Shown here piece after piece: positions 1 through 12,440 of a stretch of 64,000 nt of DNA. A program made the position numbers and the translations under genes. Origin of the DNA: Larimichthys crocea (taxonomy: Eukaryota > Chordata > Actinopteri > Sciaenidae); NCBI RefSeq assembly GCF_000972845.2, contig NC_040022.1:3313942-3377941 (forward strand), written 5' to 3'. Numbering within the stretch: the stretch's first letter is position 1; every line of letters begins with the position of its first letter. The notes under the pieces are model-generated. The model was not told where the DNA came from, did not search any database, and was given only the letters and a program-made list of their open reading frames with translations.

Positions 1-19
1 GGAGCCAGGTGACTTGGTG

Positions 20-80
20 TAAAGAGAAAGGGACTGAGAACAGAACCTTGAGGAACCCCAACAGTGAGGCTACAAGGTTC
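20..80 (-). mobile_element. LINE (L2-type) reverse-transcriptase scrap
   Basis: Read on the minus strand this short piece gives TVGVPQGSVLSP, the conserved GVPQGSVLGP motif of L2/CR1-type reverse transcriptases. The same motif occurs in plus orientation at 5311-5350. It is cut off near the window edge and is a fossil. Confidence 0.6.
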
Positions 81-3000
81 ACCCAGGTGCCGACACCTTT
101 TTTTATTTTTTTTGGGCTTCAGAAACCTACGAATGACGTCACTCATGCTCTGTCTATTCTTTATACTCTCCATGGTCGAGAGTTTTAAGTCAACTTTTTC
201 AACCAAGATCCTTGTGACTCCTTAGATTTTTCATCTAGTGCCACCAACTTTACTCTTACCCTGTCAAACAGCTCAGCTGGTACCTAACAGGCTGGGTTTC
301 AGACATTTATGGTTTCCTGAAGTCTTCACTGATTCCTTGACCTACGCCTCCCTGAGGCCGACATGAAATTTGTTTAGATTTGAACTACCTGGATTAATGA
401 GCTCCAGTAATTTGATGTCTCCAACACAATCGACTTTTATACCTGATGCATTTAGAGCTGTGCATGTGGTCATTTTGTAGCTGCCTGGCATTATTTGCAT
501 GCGATTTAGTCAAAGTAACACAGTGGATGAACGAGTGCCGTTCTGCTTCTAGATGCCGCAGGACTTTATAGAACTGAAGGAGAAACAATTCAGACTGATT
601 TACAGTCTTACTGTCCCTGCTTTCAGCACATTAAACAGTATTTTTAGGCTGATTTTCAGTGCATCTATAGGTTGGATGGTAATTAATTGAATCACTTTAT
701 TTCAGCCTAATGGTGGCACTAGAAGAAAGGTCAGTGGGTTCCCTTAACGAGGGAAGTTTTAACCTGAAGATGTGGCAGCAAAATCGTCATTTAAATGGTC
801 AACTGTTGACCCTGCTGTTAGCAGAGATTAAAACCAGAGTTTGGACTCTAGTTTACATGTCGGTAAGACCAAACCCACCTGACACTGTTCACAGGAGACG
901 GCTCTAGTTTCCAGGCTGTGTCGCAGAGGGACTGAGCGTGGGCAGAAGCAGCAAACACAGGAAGACACGGTGCCACCCCCCAACCTCAAACCAACTCAGT
1001 TTATGCACAACAAAGTCTCTCCCAACAAATCTTTTTGCTGTCTCATCATTGTCGTAGTTTCAGTGCAGTTTTCTCTGCGGCACTGGTGGAGGGGGTGAAG
1101 GGTGGAGGGTGGAGGGTGGGTGCAGAGTCAGCACGGCTGTAAAGGGAAGACCAACCAGGAAGAATCTGGCAGCAAGAGGAAGCGTCGGGGTATGTGAGGG
1201 TATGTGTAGTACTAGTTCCTCTCTGGAATCTCAAACAGTGACAGATAACACAAAGGTTCACCTCTCTGTGAGTCCTATCAGTATGTAGTAGCATCGATAG
1301 GACGCGTGACAGTGGCTGCTCCCGTTCATAGTGTTAACATGTGGCCTGTCTGACCTGTGAACATTGCCGCTGACGTCCTGCCAGGAAAGTCTTTATCAGC
1401 TGTTTCAACAGGTACATAAAGATAACGCAGATTGTACTGTTAAAAAATCAACTGGGCACTGAAGAGAAACTCCACTTCAATTAACTTGTCACCACCGTGA
1501 GAACCATTTCAGAATTTACCTTTTTAATTTAAAAGTGCGTAAAGTGAATGTTGTGTTTAGCATGTTGTTAACTCATTAAGGACATTATTTCCAGATGAGT
1601 GCAGGGTCAGGGTTCAGGGACTGTTCTGTCGAAGTCTTAGAGAAGTTTTTGCCCTGCAGCTGATGGTGTACAGAGCGTCAGTCACACATAGGCAGGAACA
1701 TCTGGAAGACAATGAGCAATCTGTTCATGTTATTGTTACATGATGACACCATACAAGGCAGCCTGAGAAGACTGTCTGTCTGAAAATGGTAAAATCACAC
1801 CTGGAGCTGACCGTGTGTGAAATAAACTTCATCTGACTCCATTTACGTCATGTACCAACATGTCACTTCATGAGCGGCCTACATTGCTCAACCCTTCTTT
1901 ACGCCTTCTTGAACAAATTCAAATCAAAAAATCTAAGACAGCCTTGACTCGGCATGTCCAGATGAAACTTTAAAACAACGGTTACTTTTAGTAAAACGAA
2001 AGTCATCATGTAGAAGAGTCTTGAGCTCTGTGGGGTCCAAATTTAACCTTCCCACACCCTATAGCAGTTTTACAAATAAGTTCAATGCAAATAACTTTAA
2101 CAGACAAATCTGAGAAAAGTTTTTTTAACATGGATAAATACATTTTTAAAAAGGTAATAAAATTAATTTTCATTGATGCAGCGTGTCCAGTAGCTCAGAT
2201 TCAGTGTAGTCCAGGAAGGGTCAAAACTTTGTCAACAAAACCACAAGACAAAAACCCAAGTTTATCTCATTTTAACCCTAAATTATCACTGGGACTCTGC
2301 AGGTTTTCACAGTTTAGACGAATTATCTTGCGTACTAATAACATTATAAAGGTTACGACTGTGTAATAAGCTCCTAAGAGGACAGTCCTCTCCTGACAGA
2401 GTGAATCAAAGGCTCGGGTTCTCATCTGCCCCAAAAGATTTCCAGTAATTAGATCATTCACCACAACGCTTTTCTCAGTGGTGTTAATTGAAAGGAAAAT
2501 AATGAAATGAAACCTCTCGGGTTGCTACCTCTTTTGGTTTTGCTGTTTTTCGAACATGTGTCTGTGTCATTGCGGGAAAATAAAAGACCTCAGTTGTGGC
2601 CTGGGACACCATTAAGCCATTTGTAGATAGGTAGAGATGTGCAGCTGTGGTTACTTTAATTATAGCACGACTGTCTTAGAAGAGAATACGTGAAGTGTCG
2701 AATCGGACGAAATCATGATTATTTTGGAGATTCTGGTCTTCACAATTAGTAAGAAAGGGTCAGTATTACTTTGTCAGTATTCAAGTTTGTAGAATTTAGT
2801 TTTGAAGTTTTGTTACCAGCACTACCAAAGAAAGACTAAAGGGGTCAGAGTTTCCGAGATGTAGTAGTAGTTTGTCGCTGTTGTGTTAATCGCTGTGTTG
2901 ACGAGGAGACAAAATGCTTTCATGAAGCAAATAAAGAAATCTGTGTCATTTTTGTTATGTAGAATTAGTGGTAGACATCAGCTCATAGAGCGATTCAAGA

Positions 3001-3456
3001 AATTACAAGAAAATGTCCATATCATAACTACTTCAGAGGATTAATTTAACATGCCATATATTAACCTCAGTTTGTCTTTGTTCAGTAGAAAGTAGACATG
3101 CAGGACGTTACTGTAAAATATAATGTATCTAAACTGTTATGTAACTGGATTTTTCCCCCTTTAGAATTGGTTCCATGTGACTCTTTATACATCAAGCTGT
3201 CTGCAAGTGACATTACATCATAACGTTACATGTTGGTCTTTGAGCAGCAACAGAGTGATGTTCTTCATTTGAATAGGATTTAGAGGCCAGTAGAGGTACG
3301 AGTACGTCTTAGCGCGTGTTTGTGTGTGTGTATCGGCTCAGAAGTGGACCACCATGAAGAATGACTGGAGCGATGACTGGGAGGTCTGTGTTACAAATGC
3401 AAGGCTCACAAAAGATTTGACTCATTTTAAGTCTGTTGACCTGAATATTTCCTCGT

Positions 3457-3459
<3 letters not shown>

Positions 3460-3509
<50 letters not shown>
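3460..3509. repeat. (CA)n microsatellite
   Basis: About 25 uninterrupted CA units in the inferred cotl1 intron. Confidence 0.97.
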
Positions 3510-3511
<2 letters not shown>

Positions 3512-4044
3512 ACATTCCTGTTCAGGCAACAATGTGAGGTCCAGATAAATGTACATACTTAGTGAGGACCACCCTTTCTGCTGTACTTGGAGACAAATTA
3601 ATGTCACTTTTTTCAGCACTATGTTGCTCCCTGACTCCCTTTCCACTTCAGCTTCTTTACAAACACAAAAGAAAAATATTTTTTAAGCACCCTTCAATGG
3701 GGGCACTGTTGAGTTCTTATCAGATAATTTAGCTATGCAGCCATCTTTACTGCCATCTTATGTGGACAAATTAAACGTGTAAAGTAATTAAACTGTAAAG
3801 AAATTAAACTTGATCTCTACAGATAAATTATATAAACAGTAAAATAGAAATAAATTTTCTATGGAAACTAGAACTACTAAAAGTAACTGTACAATTTTTA
3901 AATTAGGCTGTAGACAATGAATGTCCAGGAAGTATTTTTACTGTAGCATTACTGCTTTACCAAAAGTGAATCAAACAACTCTAACCCTAAATAACAGTAT
4001 CATGCAACTTCCAACAAAGCTGCAACAAATAAATATTTCCTCAT

Positions 4045-4045
<1 letters not shown>

Positions 4046-4101
<56 letters not shown>
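4046..4101. repeat. (GC)5(CA)n compound microsatellite
   Basis: A short GC alternating run passes directly into a long uninterrupted CA run. Both are alternating purine-pyrimidine, the class of sequence prone to form Z-DNA. Confidence 0.95.
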
Positions 4102-4102
<1 letters not shown>

Positions 4103-4594
4103 ACTTCACAAAACCTAACCCACAAAGCCGAATCTTGTATTCATCTGCAACACTTCTTTTCTCACTCGTGTGAGTTTTCAGACACTTACGACAACAGGAC
4201 TTTGCACATTGTTACAAAAACCTCTGAGCACAAAGATTAACATACTTCATGTATCGTAGTGTTGCTCAATACTGGACCTGCTGTGTGTGCAGAGCTGTGT
4301 TTGAAATGGGGCTGCTGCACTGTTTTGATTTTAATTTTTTCTGTATGAACTGAATCTGCTGTGATCATTTCTTTCTTATTGATCAAAGATGTTTTGTCTA
4401 AAGTTGCAAAATAATGGAAAAAAACAGGAGCTCATTTCAGATGACAGACGAAGAGAGATGTTTGTGTGTCAGCCTCTGGTGGGACGGGGAATTTTCTGTC
4501 TTCCTCCAGGGTGTGATGTGAAATGATACTTTAAAATATCAACTGCAGCCACCTTCGCTCTCTAACACAGCCTCCTCTGTCTCTCCTCTCTCAG

Positions 4595-6109
4595 ATGACG
4601 CCCGTCTGTTTGGCTTCGTCCGGATCACAACGGGTGACGCCATGAGCAAACGAGCCAAGTTCACTCTCATCACCTGGATCGGCGAGAACATCAGCGGGCT
4701 GCAGCGTGCCAAGATCAGCACCGACAAGGCGATGGTCAAAGAGATCGTGCAGGTCAGAGACTGTGGTGGTGTCACATGTGGAGAGAGCAGCAATTAAAAT
4801 AATGACTGTCATCATGAGAGTAAAATAGAGAGAAGCTGTAATGGTCCCTTTGGGGAAACTGGGTGGTTACAGAGGCAATATGGCAACAGGATGATGATGG
4901 ATACAGTTTACAGCTACAAAACAACAAACCATTTTACCCCCAGATGATATGAGAGTGACACATAGTGACGGGAAAAATAAGCAACAGAACATACAGAGTC
5001 ACATCACATGAAAGAAACAGGCGTCGCTATGACCCAGAGATACAAAATGCGTCAGAATTCGAAATGTTTTCTCATTTACAAAAGTTAAAGCGGCAATTAA
5101 TGGAATAAATCATGTTGGGGAGTGACATGATGATTCATGCTTCCTCAGCAGGAGACCAGAAGAAAGCCAAAGGGAGAGTAAACATTGGACTTTATTGGGT
5201 AGAATCAACGGGATGCGTAAACAAAATAGAAACTCTTACTTACTCATACATCAGTAACACAGACTAAAACCTGGATGTAGACTCTATGACGACCCCTACA
5301 ACCTTTTAGCCTCACTGTTGGTGTTCCTCAGGGTTCCGTTCTGGGTCCCCTCCTCTTTTCTCTTTACACCATGACACTCGACTCTGTTATTCACTGGCGT
5401 AGCTTTTCCTAACACAGCTATGCAGATGACATTCAGCTTTTTCTCTCTTAATCCTGCATAACTCCTGCATAGCTACAGAGACCAAAACTGTTTTTTGTAC
5501 CAGGCTGTAAACATGTTTATTTCTGCTGTGAAGTTGGACATTTGGACATGGGGACTTATGGAGACTGACTCACTTCTGGAGCCAGCCTCAAGTGGACGTT
5601 AGAGGAACTGCAGTTTTTTCCACTTTTCCACACGCTGTACTGGCTTTACTTCACAGCCACGGATGGTAACTGTTGGTACCATCACAGGTGTCTGGAGCTA
5701 CACAATAGCTTTTCAGAAACCTGCGGTTACGTCACAGAGACTACGTCAAGGTTTTAGACAGTCTATGACCAAAGATCCAAAACTGGCTAAGCCCGCTCAA
5801 CGTTTATTTAGGATTTACATCCATAAATATCATGTTAGAAGTTCTGGATGAAATACAATGTCCTCAGGTAATTACTTATTCAATTCACTGAAAATTACAT
5901 CAGAGGTTTGTTTTTATACGACAGCTGAAAAGTGTTGTTGTGAACATTTTTGGTTCAACACGATATTTATCCTCTGTGTGTTTGACTTGTATCTGCAGAA
6001 TTTTGCCAAGGAGTTCATGTTTAGCGACCCGAGGGAACTGGACGAAGACAACATCCGTATGGAGCTGAAGAAGGCGGGTGGAGCCAATTACGACGCTCAG
6101 GCCGAGTAG
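4595..6109 (+). CDS. cotl1: Coactosin-like protein 1 (cotl1), last two coding exons; gene is 5'-partial in the window
   Basis: Coactosin-like 1 is a small cytoplasmic ADF-homology protein that binds F-actin and, in mammals, 5-lipoxygenase. Two exons are visible: 4595-4752 and 5999-6109 (stop TAG 6107-6109). The first opens after a polypyrimidine-CAG acceptor in phase 1, completing an Asp codon, and reads DARLFGFVRITTGDAMSKRA and onward to KEIVQ at a GTCAGA donor. The second reads NFAKEFMFSDPRELDEDN and ends KKAGGANYDAQAE. The order and exact wording of GDAMSKR, ITWIGEN, SGLQRAK and KKAGGANYDAQ match vertebrate COTL1, including the actin-binding Lys in the MSKR segment. Together they give about 89 of the usual ~142 residues. 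The N-terminal exons (MATKIDKEACRAAY-like) were not found in 1-4594, so they should lie upstream of the window. Recognition is by protein sequence and is firm; the paralogue copy (teleost duplicates) cannot be decided. Confidence 0.95.
5306..5455 (+). mobile_element. L2-type LINE reverse-transcriptase fragment
   Basis: Translation gives VGVPQGSVLGPLLFSLYT, then an in-frame stop, then SYADDIQLFLS. These are two adjacent catalytic-core motifs of non-LTR reverse transcriptases, in the form typical of L2/CR1 elements in fish. The stop and small size show a dead fragment in the last cotl1 intron. A copy of another repeat family follows directly from about 5455. Confidence 0.8.
5455..5790 (+). mobile_element. 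Interspersed repeat family A, copy 1
   Basis: This copy shares long nearly identical blocks with 56755-57075 and, inverted, with 28820-29240 and 62550-62705. The shared core runs from GCTACAGAGACCAAAACTG through the TGTTTATTTCTGCTGTGAAG block to the CTGGAGCCAGCCTCAAGTGG block. Its 3' part, around 5715-5775 (ACGTCACAGAGACTACGTC), resembles the ends at 30610 and 115-180. I see no coding capacity. It is probably a non-autonomous element; I cannot name it. Confidence 0.7.
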
Positions 6110-8433
6110 AGAAGCACAGATGTCCACGGGAAGGGTTTGGGGGGGGGGGGGTTAAGTAATGGGGTTGGGTCTAGTCTGGGTTGGGTTGGAATAGGTGGGT
6201 GGTGGGGAGTATTGGGGCAGGGCTGCTACCTCTGTTGGGAGAGCGAGGCGGGACGGAGAGGGCGCTCGATGAAAGGGAAATGCATGCAACGCACACACAC
6301 AAACACATTTTCCTTCAAAGTGAGTTCCGGCAAAAAGAATTTGCTCATTTGCAAGACAAACAAATTCGGGGTGCCCCAGGAGCAGCTCGTAGGAAAAGTA
6401 GAAGTGTTTCAAGTACTAACCAAACACTGTTTATACTGCGGCTCATTGGAATACAGTGTCTTGTTTTCTTTAGCTTCTCTAGCTGTCAGATCCTGATAGT
6501 GCAGATGCTGCTGGTGCACCTCTGAATCCATAACATCTGCATGAGGTCGCTTATATACTCGATTTTAACAAAGCCTGGGTGAGCTGCATCGGATTGTCTC
6601 TGGAAGATTAAAAACGTGAATCCACATCTGGGAGATCTTCTCTGAGACTTCAGACTCGTGGTGACACTCGTGGACGTTTCTCTATCGTTGAAGGAATAGT
6701 TTGATATTTTGTATCTTTCAAGCTCACTACTTACCATTTTATGTCTTGTTTGTTTAGTCACAAAAGTCCAGGAATAGTCGATGGTGATATTTCACACTTT
6801 TTTGTCACCAATCAAACCAGATTTAACGTGTTATTTAATGAGCTTTAGATATGTTAGCACGTATATTCGTTTACTTTTTTTCAGTCTAGCAGTTCTGAAA
6901 AATCTCAAACTACTCCTTTAAAGGTTGATCCAGGGCAACACGAAGTGTCTGCACACGCCGCCGTGTTCACAGCGACGACGTGTTGTTAAAATGAAGCGTA
7001 TAAGCGCTCTTAAAGATCACAGAATGCCTTCTCTCCTCTCCGACCCTCTGGCCTCTCCCCAAGTCAGCTCATGGTTGGTTATCTACTGTGTTGTGCATCG
7101 TCATCTCGCGCTCATCCTCATCTCAGCTGGGCTACAGTTCAGCAACCGTTTGCTAGGAATCATTTCATGTAATGAGGACGTGAGAAAACAAAGAAAAACT
7201 GAAGGGTTTCACTTCAAAATCTCGTATTGTGATCGTCATGGATCATATTTTAAGAATGAGTTTTCTCTTGCACTCTGGCAGGCATTGTTGGACACCAGAG
7301 CGTGCTCTTAGTCATGATACACTGTACCCTCCGGGAGGAAAAGATCTCCATTTTCTAACAATATCCTTGGTGATGGTTTTTTGCTTGAGTCATAGGGCTA
7401 AGTACACATTAAGCCACCTCTTCATCTGCAGCCAGACAGCTGTGTTTGGATTGCAAAGTCAACCATTACGTCTTGTGCTGACTGGACTGTAATTCAGCCT
7501 CCTGTCTTCAAAGTCACTCGTTTTGTGCCGTGAATGTCTTTCAGCGCTCGTCCAAATGTCTTTTTGGACCTTGTTTCACTGTACTTTTTAGTCAGTTTCT
7601 GTTGGATGTAATTGATGTTAGCAGTTTCCCAGAGCTCGGACAGTACACGGTAAAGCATGCCTGTACATATTATATTATAGAAACAACTAATATATTGATC
7701 TCAGCCACCTGCAGTAAAGACTGAATGTTTCCACAAAGGATTTTGTGAATGGAGATCTTTTCTTCTGGTGTTTCATCTCACAATCGAACCCTTAAAGGAA
7801 TCCATGCATACTATAACCTTCTGTGTTTGACTGCCTTAGTCTCCCAGGGAGAGAGAGGCATCATGGGAGCTTGTGGACACTACACTGTGATTGGCTATCC
7901 TCCTTACACATGGGCGGGGCTTTGATTGGCACGTGGCCCATCACAACGTGGGTTTAACGGGGCTTAATCATCTCGACCCAGGATGGAGGAGGAGGAGCCA
8001 TTTCTCGGTTGTAGCATCTGTTTATTTGGTTTCATCCCTCCTCCCCCTCCCCCCTGCAAAAAAAAAAATTGGATTAGTTTTTTTGTTTTTGAGATGAATT
8101 TTATTTTCTCTAATCCTTTTACCTTTGTTTTGTTTTTATTTGAATAAAAGAGCGTTGTTATCTTGAACATTGGCAGAAGAGATTTTCCAAAAAACAAAAT
8201 GATGCAAAAAAAAAAGAAGAAGAAACTGAGTGGGCACAAGACGAGTCATTTCAAAATAAAAATTGATGTTTTTTCCAAAATCTGCTTCTCAAAGTGTCTT
8301 TTTGTCTCTCTGAAGTTCAAAAGATTACAAATACTTAATGTAATGTCTATTATCCGTTATGTTTTTTTAGCTTTAACATTTCATCTGTCTTTTTGTGTCA
8401 AATGTCTAATTTGTTGGAAATAATCTGAATAAA
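6110..8433 (+). other. cotl1: cotl1 3' untranslated region (inferred)
   Basis: Non-coding sequence follows the cotl1 stop at 6109. Candidate polyadenylation signals AATAAA are at 8143-8148 and 8428-8433, so the 3' UTR would be 2.0-2.3 kb. A very G-rich stretch (about 6133-6220) begins 25 nt after the stop. The transcript end is inferred from the hexamers only. Confidence 0.55.
8143..8148 (+). terminator. Candidate cotl1 polyadenylation signal
   Basis: A canonical AATAAA hexamer in a T-rich context lies 2.0 kb after the stop codon. A second one at 8428-8433 is an alternative. No transcript evidence is available here. Confidence 0.4.
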
Positions 8434-10961
8434 AACCCATCGTGGAGTCGTAATGAAATGAAGTCAAAGTCAGAATAAAGAGATCAGTCTTGAGTAATTA
8501 GAAACGTTTGTGGACTTCAGGTCTGCACAGCAACCGTCTCTGAGAGCTTAGGGGACCCCCGAGCGTTTCCATGGTCACGGCTGTAACCGTCATGCTTAGC
8601 CAGTCAGGGAGGAGGACGAAATGCTCTGTAGTGTTCTCAATTAGGTCCTCAGTATCTGTCCTCGTCTCTCTGTTGTAGTTTTAAAGAACAGGTTGCAGGT
8701 TGGAGAACCAATCGGTGTGCAGAAACAAAGCAACAAAGACGTTCTGAAAGTTTTTCTTGCAGTTTTATTTTTCAGTGTTTGTTAATTATAAAAACCATGG
8801 GACTGTTCCCTGTCAAAGATTGTTTATGAGGACAAAGAAGCATCACTCTGTAACTCCACTGCACGACCTCGTCGCTTCATCTTGATAGTCACGTTCTTCC
8901 AGTTAAACTTGATTCACAGCAAATCACTAGTTTAAGCTTTTAACTCAGATGACTTTCTAGTTGTGAATAAAGATCTTCAGTAAATAGTTTGTGAGAAATA
9001 AGGTGGACTGAATTTAGAATGTTTCAGCTACATAAGGACTCAGATATCAACGGACTGCCCAGCTCTCACTGTAAAGGCCAGATGTTGTTTTCTCGAGGGG
9101 CAAAAGGTCGATAGGCACGTTAATAAGAGATAAGAGAGACTTTATTGGCATCCTGTAACGAGTGCAGTGCAGCACACAGAGGAACGAATGATGCAATGTT
9201 CAGTGGAAGTGAAGCAAACATTCAAGATGCCATGTAAGGTGCAACAAGAAGAAAACAGGAAACAAGTTATAAACACAGATATTAATAGAAGTGAGTGTAA
9301 AACAGCAGTAAAAGCTGTGTGCAAGTACTCGAGTAAAGAAGTCATCAGTGGTGTGCAGGCTCCACTTCGTTTTTCATATGCACAGAGTACTTTCAGGTTC
9401 CTTTTAAAACTATGTTTGTGTCTTAATTTGACAGTTTATTAACTTTGTGAGCCATTTATTACTTTATATTTAAGATACTGTACACGTGAGTGTGTAGCAG
9501 AAAGTAGCATGTCCAATCACCAGGAAATTAGCATCAAACACGGATGTTTTATTTTAGCAGTGTGAGATATGATCTTCATTTTACAACTGTTTACACTGAA
9601 GGCTCTTCAATTTTATCAGATTTATTTATTATAAAGAAAAATCAGAAACTGAGACTTATTAAACATATTGTGACTCTTTTGCAGAGTTCTTGATTATTCT
9701 CTCTTAATGACACAAAAAAAGAGGAACCTTTAGTTTTACTTCTGCAAAAATGTGCACAATGTGTCAGATTGCAAAGATATTAAAATCCACCAACTTTGTT
9801 TGAGTCATGTCATTTTAATTCATAAGATTTGTCTCTGAGGAGGGCACACGCAGCATTGTGCAACATAAAGTATTGTAATATGCCGTTTATTGCAACATAC
9901 TTAACAATGTGGGTTCAACACAGAACTAGTCTGAGCAGGTCTGAGCTCTGTTGCTGTGGCCTGTCTGTTACTGCATCACCCTGCCACCTGCTGGTCCACC
10001 AACAGCCCAACACACGCACGCCTGTTCAAATATTTTAACGGGCTATTAAAGTTTTTATTTTTTAAGATAAGCTCATCAAATCTGGAAAATCAAAACTGAA
10101 TAATAATTTCTATCTCCATATTTTTATATTTATGTGTTTCAGTGATAGTTACAAATATGCTTCCATGTTTTCAGTCTGTAGTTTAAGGTCATTCACACAC
10201 AGTTTTTCCAGGAGAGCCTGGTATTCAATGGAGGTCAGGATATTTAAATATTTATCTATAACACCTTTCAGATAAAGCAGTTTTACTACACACATTCACA
10301 CAAACACCGATGGCAGAGGCTGCATCAAGAGCAATTTCAAGTTCGGTATCTTTTTTGAGGACACTTCGACCGGACTGGTGGAACTGGGAATTGACCTGTA
10401 ATTTTTATAATATATTAATTATGGCCTGCTGTCAGATACTGTAAGGCTGCTGTTATATATCTGTAGATGTGACACACATATATGACTTTCTGAAGAGACA
10501 GAGTGATACATTTTAGACTTAAATGTTAACAGACTTTGCTTTTCTCATAATAAGTCATGTTTAAAATGAACATGAGGTCCAGATTTGTATCACCTCCATT
10601 CAAGTTTAATGTGTTCCATACAATTTATTCTGTTATCTGACTCCAGATGTGAGAGAAAGGAAGAACTGGTTTTCAGATTTGGTTACATTGGCATTTAAAA
10701 AAAAACTTTTATTGGAGATTTTTTCATTTTTTAAATGTTAGCATCTTCACATTGTCAAATCTGGCCCTCTTTAAAAAAGGTTTGGACACCGCTGTCTTAC
10801 TGTCTGCAGATGTTATTGTTGTCTTATATCTATACACAAACAGACAGACAGATAGATATATAGATATATCTGTGTTTAGACACTGAGAGCACCATAAAAC
10901 CAAAGTTCTTTGTGTTTGTACACATACCTGATTAATAAAAGGTATTATTATTATTATTGTT

Positions 10962-10992
<31 letters not shown>

Positions 10993-11519
10993 TTCTCCTC
11001 TTTCTTTCTATTCTTCTTATAGTAGTAGTATTTAGCTCCATTCAATAACTGAACTGAAACATTTAGTAACATTACTGCTCTTGAACGGACCCGCATAGCG
11101 CTGCTTGTGATTGGTCAATCAAAACACATCTTCGATTTCAAAATAAAATGACAGAACAGTAAAGAACAGAGGGGCGATGACATTAGTATTATTATTATAT
11201 TATTATTATCATTATTATTATAGTTAAAATGACATAAAGAGTTCGACTTTGAATGACTGCTGGCTCCTGACTTTTTTTTTAATTCACCAAAAAGTTAAAA
11301 GAAGTTAAGATGAGCTGGTTTGTGACGATTCCTCAACTTAAAACCTCTAAAACTCCTAAAAAGTTGTTTTCAGGCCACATGAAAGAAACATACGAAGTTA
11401 TTCCAAACGTCGGGTTTATGGGGTTGTAAAATTTGACGACATTCATTTTATATTTTTCCTCATTTTTAAACGCCATGAATGTTTTAGCTACCTGGCGTTT
11501 TATTTTGAAAATCCAAACC

Positions 11520-11773
11520 GGAGGTGTGTGTGTTATTCCACGCTCGCTGACCGGACGTCGTGCCGCTCTCGTGTGTTGCTTCAAACACGGTTTACCGGGA
11601 CGTGTCTCCGCGAGGAAGCTCCGCGTGCGGACAGAGACATGTCTCACGAGGCGGGAAACTCTGTGTCGTCGTTGAAAAGCCGCCATGTTGACGGGTCCGT
11701 CTGCTAAGCTGCGGTAACGAGAGATGCTACCGGAGAGGAACCGGATGCCTTCCGCTCCACCGTGCGTCCAGAT
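11520..11773 (+). promoter_or_regulatory. klhl36: klhl36 promoter and non-coding exon 1
   Basis: A local GC- and CpG-rich island stands out against AT-rich flanks. Exon 1 ends at 11773 with a good donor (GTGAGT 11774-11779). The stretch GCCGCCATGTTG at about 11680-11691 is the reverse complement of a YY1-type site (CAACATGGCGGC), a class often placed at transcription starts of broadly expressed genes. The transcription start itself is not visible; I infer it is near 11650-11700. Confidence 0.6.
11685..11717 (+). other. Upstream ORF 1 in klhl36 leader (if transcribed)
   Basis: An ATG in a strong initiation context (GCCGCCATG) opens a ten-codon frame, MLTGPSAKLR, ended by TAA. A second upstream ATG at 11724 opens an 18-codon frame that reads through the splice and stops at the first TGA of exon 2. 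Both depend on the transcription start lying upstream of 11685. Confidence 0.4.
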
Positions 11774-12016
11774 GTGAGTAACAATGTAGAGAGCGACTGT
11801 GTGTGTGTGTGTGTTCCTGCTTTTCTACATAATGAGTACCTTCGTGTTTTCACCGCACAAATGAGGACTGTCCGTCTGTGGGTTCAGTGACACCTAGCGG
11901 CGAAGTTTCGCATTGCAACCAAACAAATTCTCATTTCTTCTGTGCATGTATAAAACTCACTGGATTCTAGAGCTGCACGGTACCCCCGCTGCCAAATCGT
12001 AACAGTTCCTACTATA

Positions 12017-12349
12017 CAGTGGTCCCTCGTTTATCGCGGGGGATACGTTCTAAAAATAATCCGCAATAAACGAAATCCGCGAAGTAAGTTTTATACATGC
12101 TTTAAGGCCGTAAAACCCCTAACCACACACTTTTATGCACCTTTTTACACGCATTTTGTACAGTACTCCCTTAATCAGGACGCAGAACACATGTGCGGTT
12201 CTTCCTTAGCCAATCAGGACGCAGAACACAATGCGCGTTCAAACTGTACAGTACGCTGTAAAAAAAAAAAACATGCAAAATTACACTAAAAAAATCCGCG
12301 AAACAGCGAGTCCGCGAAAAGTGAACCGCGTTATAGCGAGGGATGACTG
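12017..12349. mobile_element. pogo/Tigger-like MITE nested in the hAT-like element
   Basis: The element begins CAGTGGTCCCTCGTTTATCG and ends TAGCGAGGGATGACTG, with TA on each side (12015-12016 and 12350-12351). CAGT-starting inverted repeats with a CCCTCG motif and TA duplications are the signature of pogo/Tigger-type Tc1-mariner elements. The interior carries an imperfect duplication of the block AATCAGGACGCAGAACACA. At 333 bp it has no coding capacity. Confidence 0.85.
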
Positions 12350-12359
12350 TACTAGAAAT

Positions 12360-12440
12360 TCTACACGACGGTCCTACCGTGGATTACTATACTACTATGG
12401 ATTACTATCCTACCGTGGATTACTAAACTACCGGTGCCAG
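12360..12440. repeat. Short degenerate tandem repeat
   Basis: Three to four imperfect units of about 17-25 bp around CCTACCGTGGATTACTATAC lie directly beside the pogo-like MITE. Confidence 0.5.

Larger units (their letters stand above)
1..4594 (+). other. cotl1 intron (inferred) with microsatellites and LINE debris
   Basis: No exon is recognisable here. It is inferred to be intron because the next exon downstream is an internal cotl1 exon with an acceptor at 4593-4594. It holds a LINE reverse-transcriptase scrap at 20-80, a fragment of an abundant interspersed family at about 110-185, a (CA)n tract at 3460-3509 and a (GC)n(CA)n tract at 4046-4101. The open frames are short, and several consist of dinucleotide repeat. 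Confidence 0.7.

Noticed and set aside
3324..3548. Possible cotl1 upstream exon
   Set aside because: The translation does not resemble the N-terminal part of coactosin-like proteins and runs into a CA repeat; the early exons were not found in the window.
11333..11686. 117-codon minus-strand frame starting at the klhl36 promoter
   Set aside because: It runs out of a CpG island into AT-rich DNA, with no recognisable domain. A divergent transcript is possible, but coding is unsupported.
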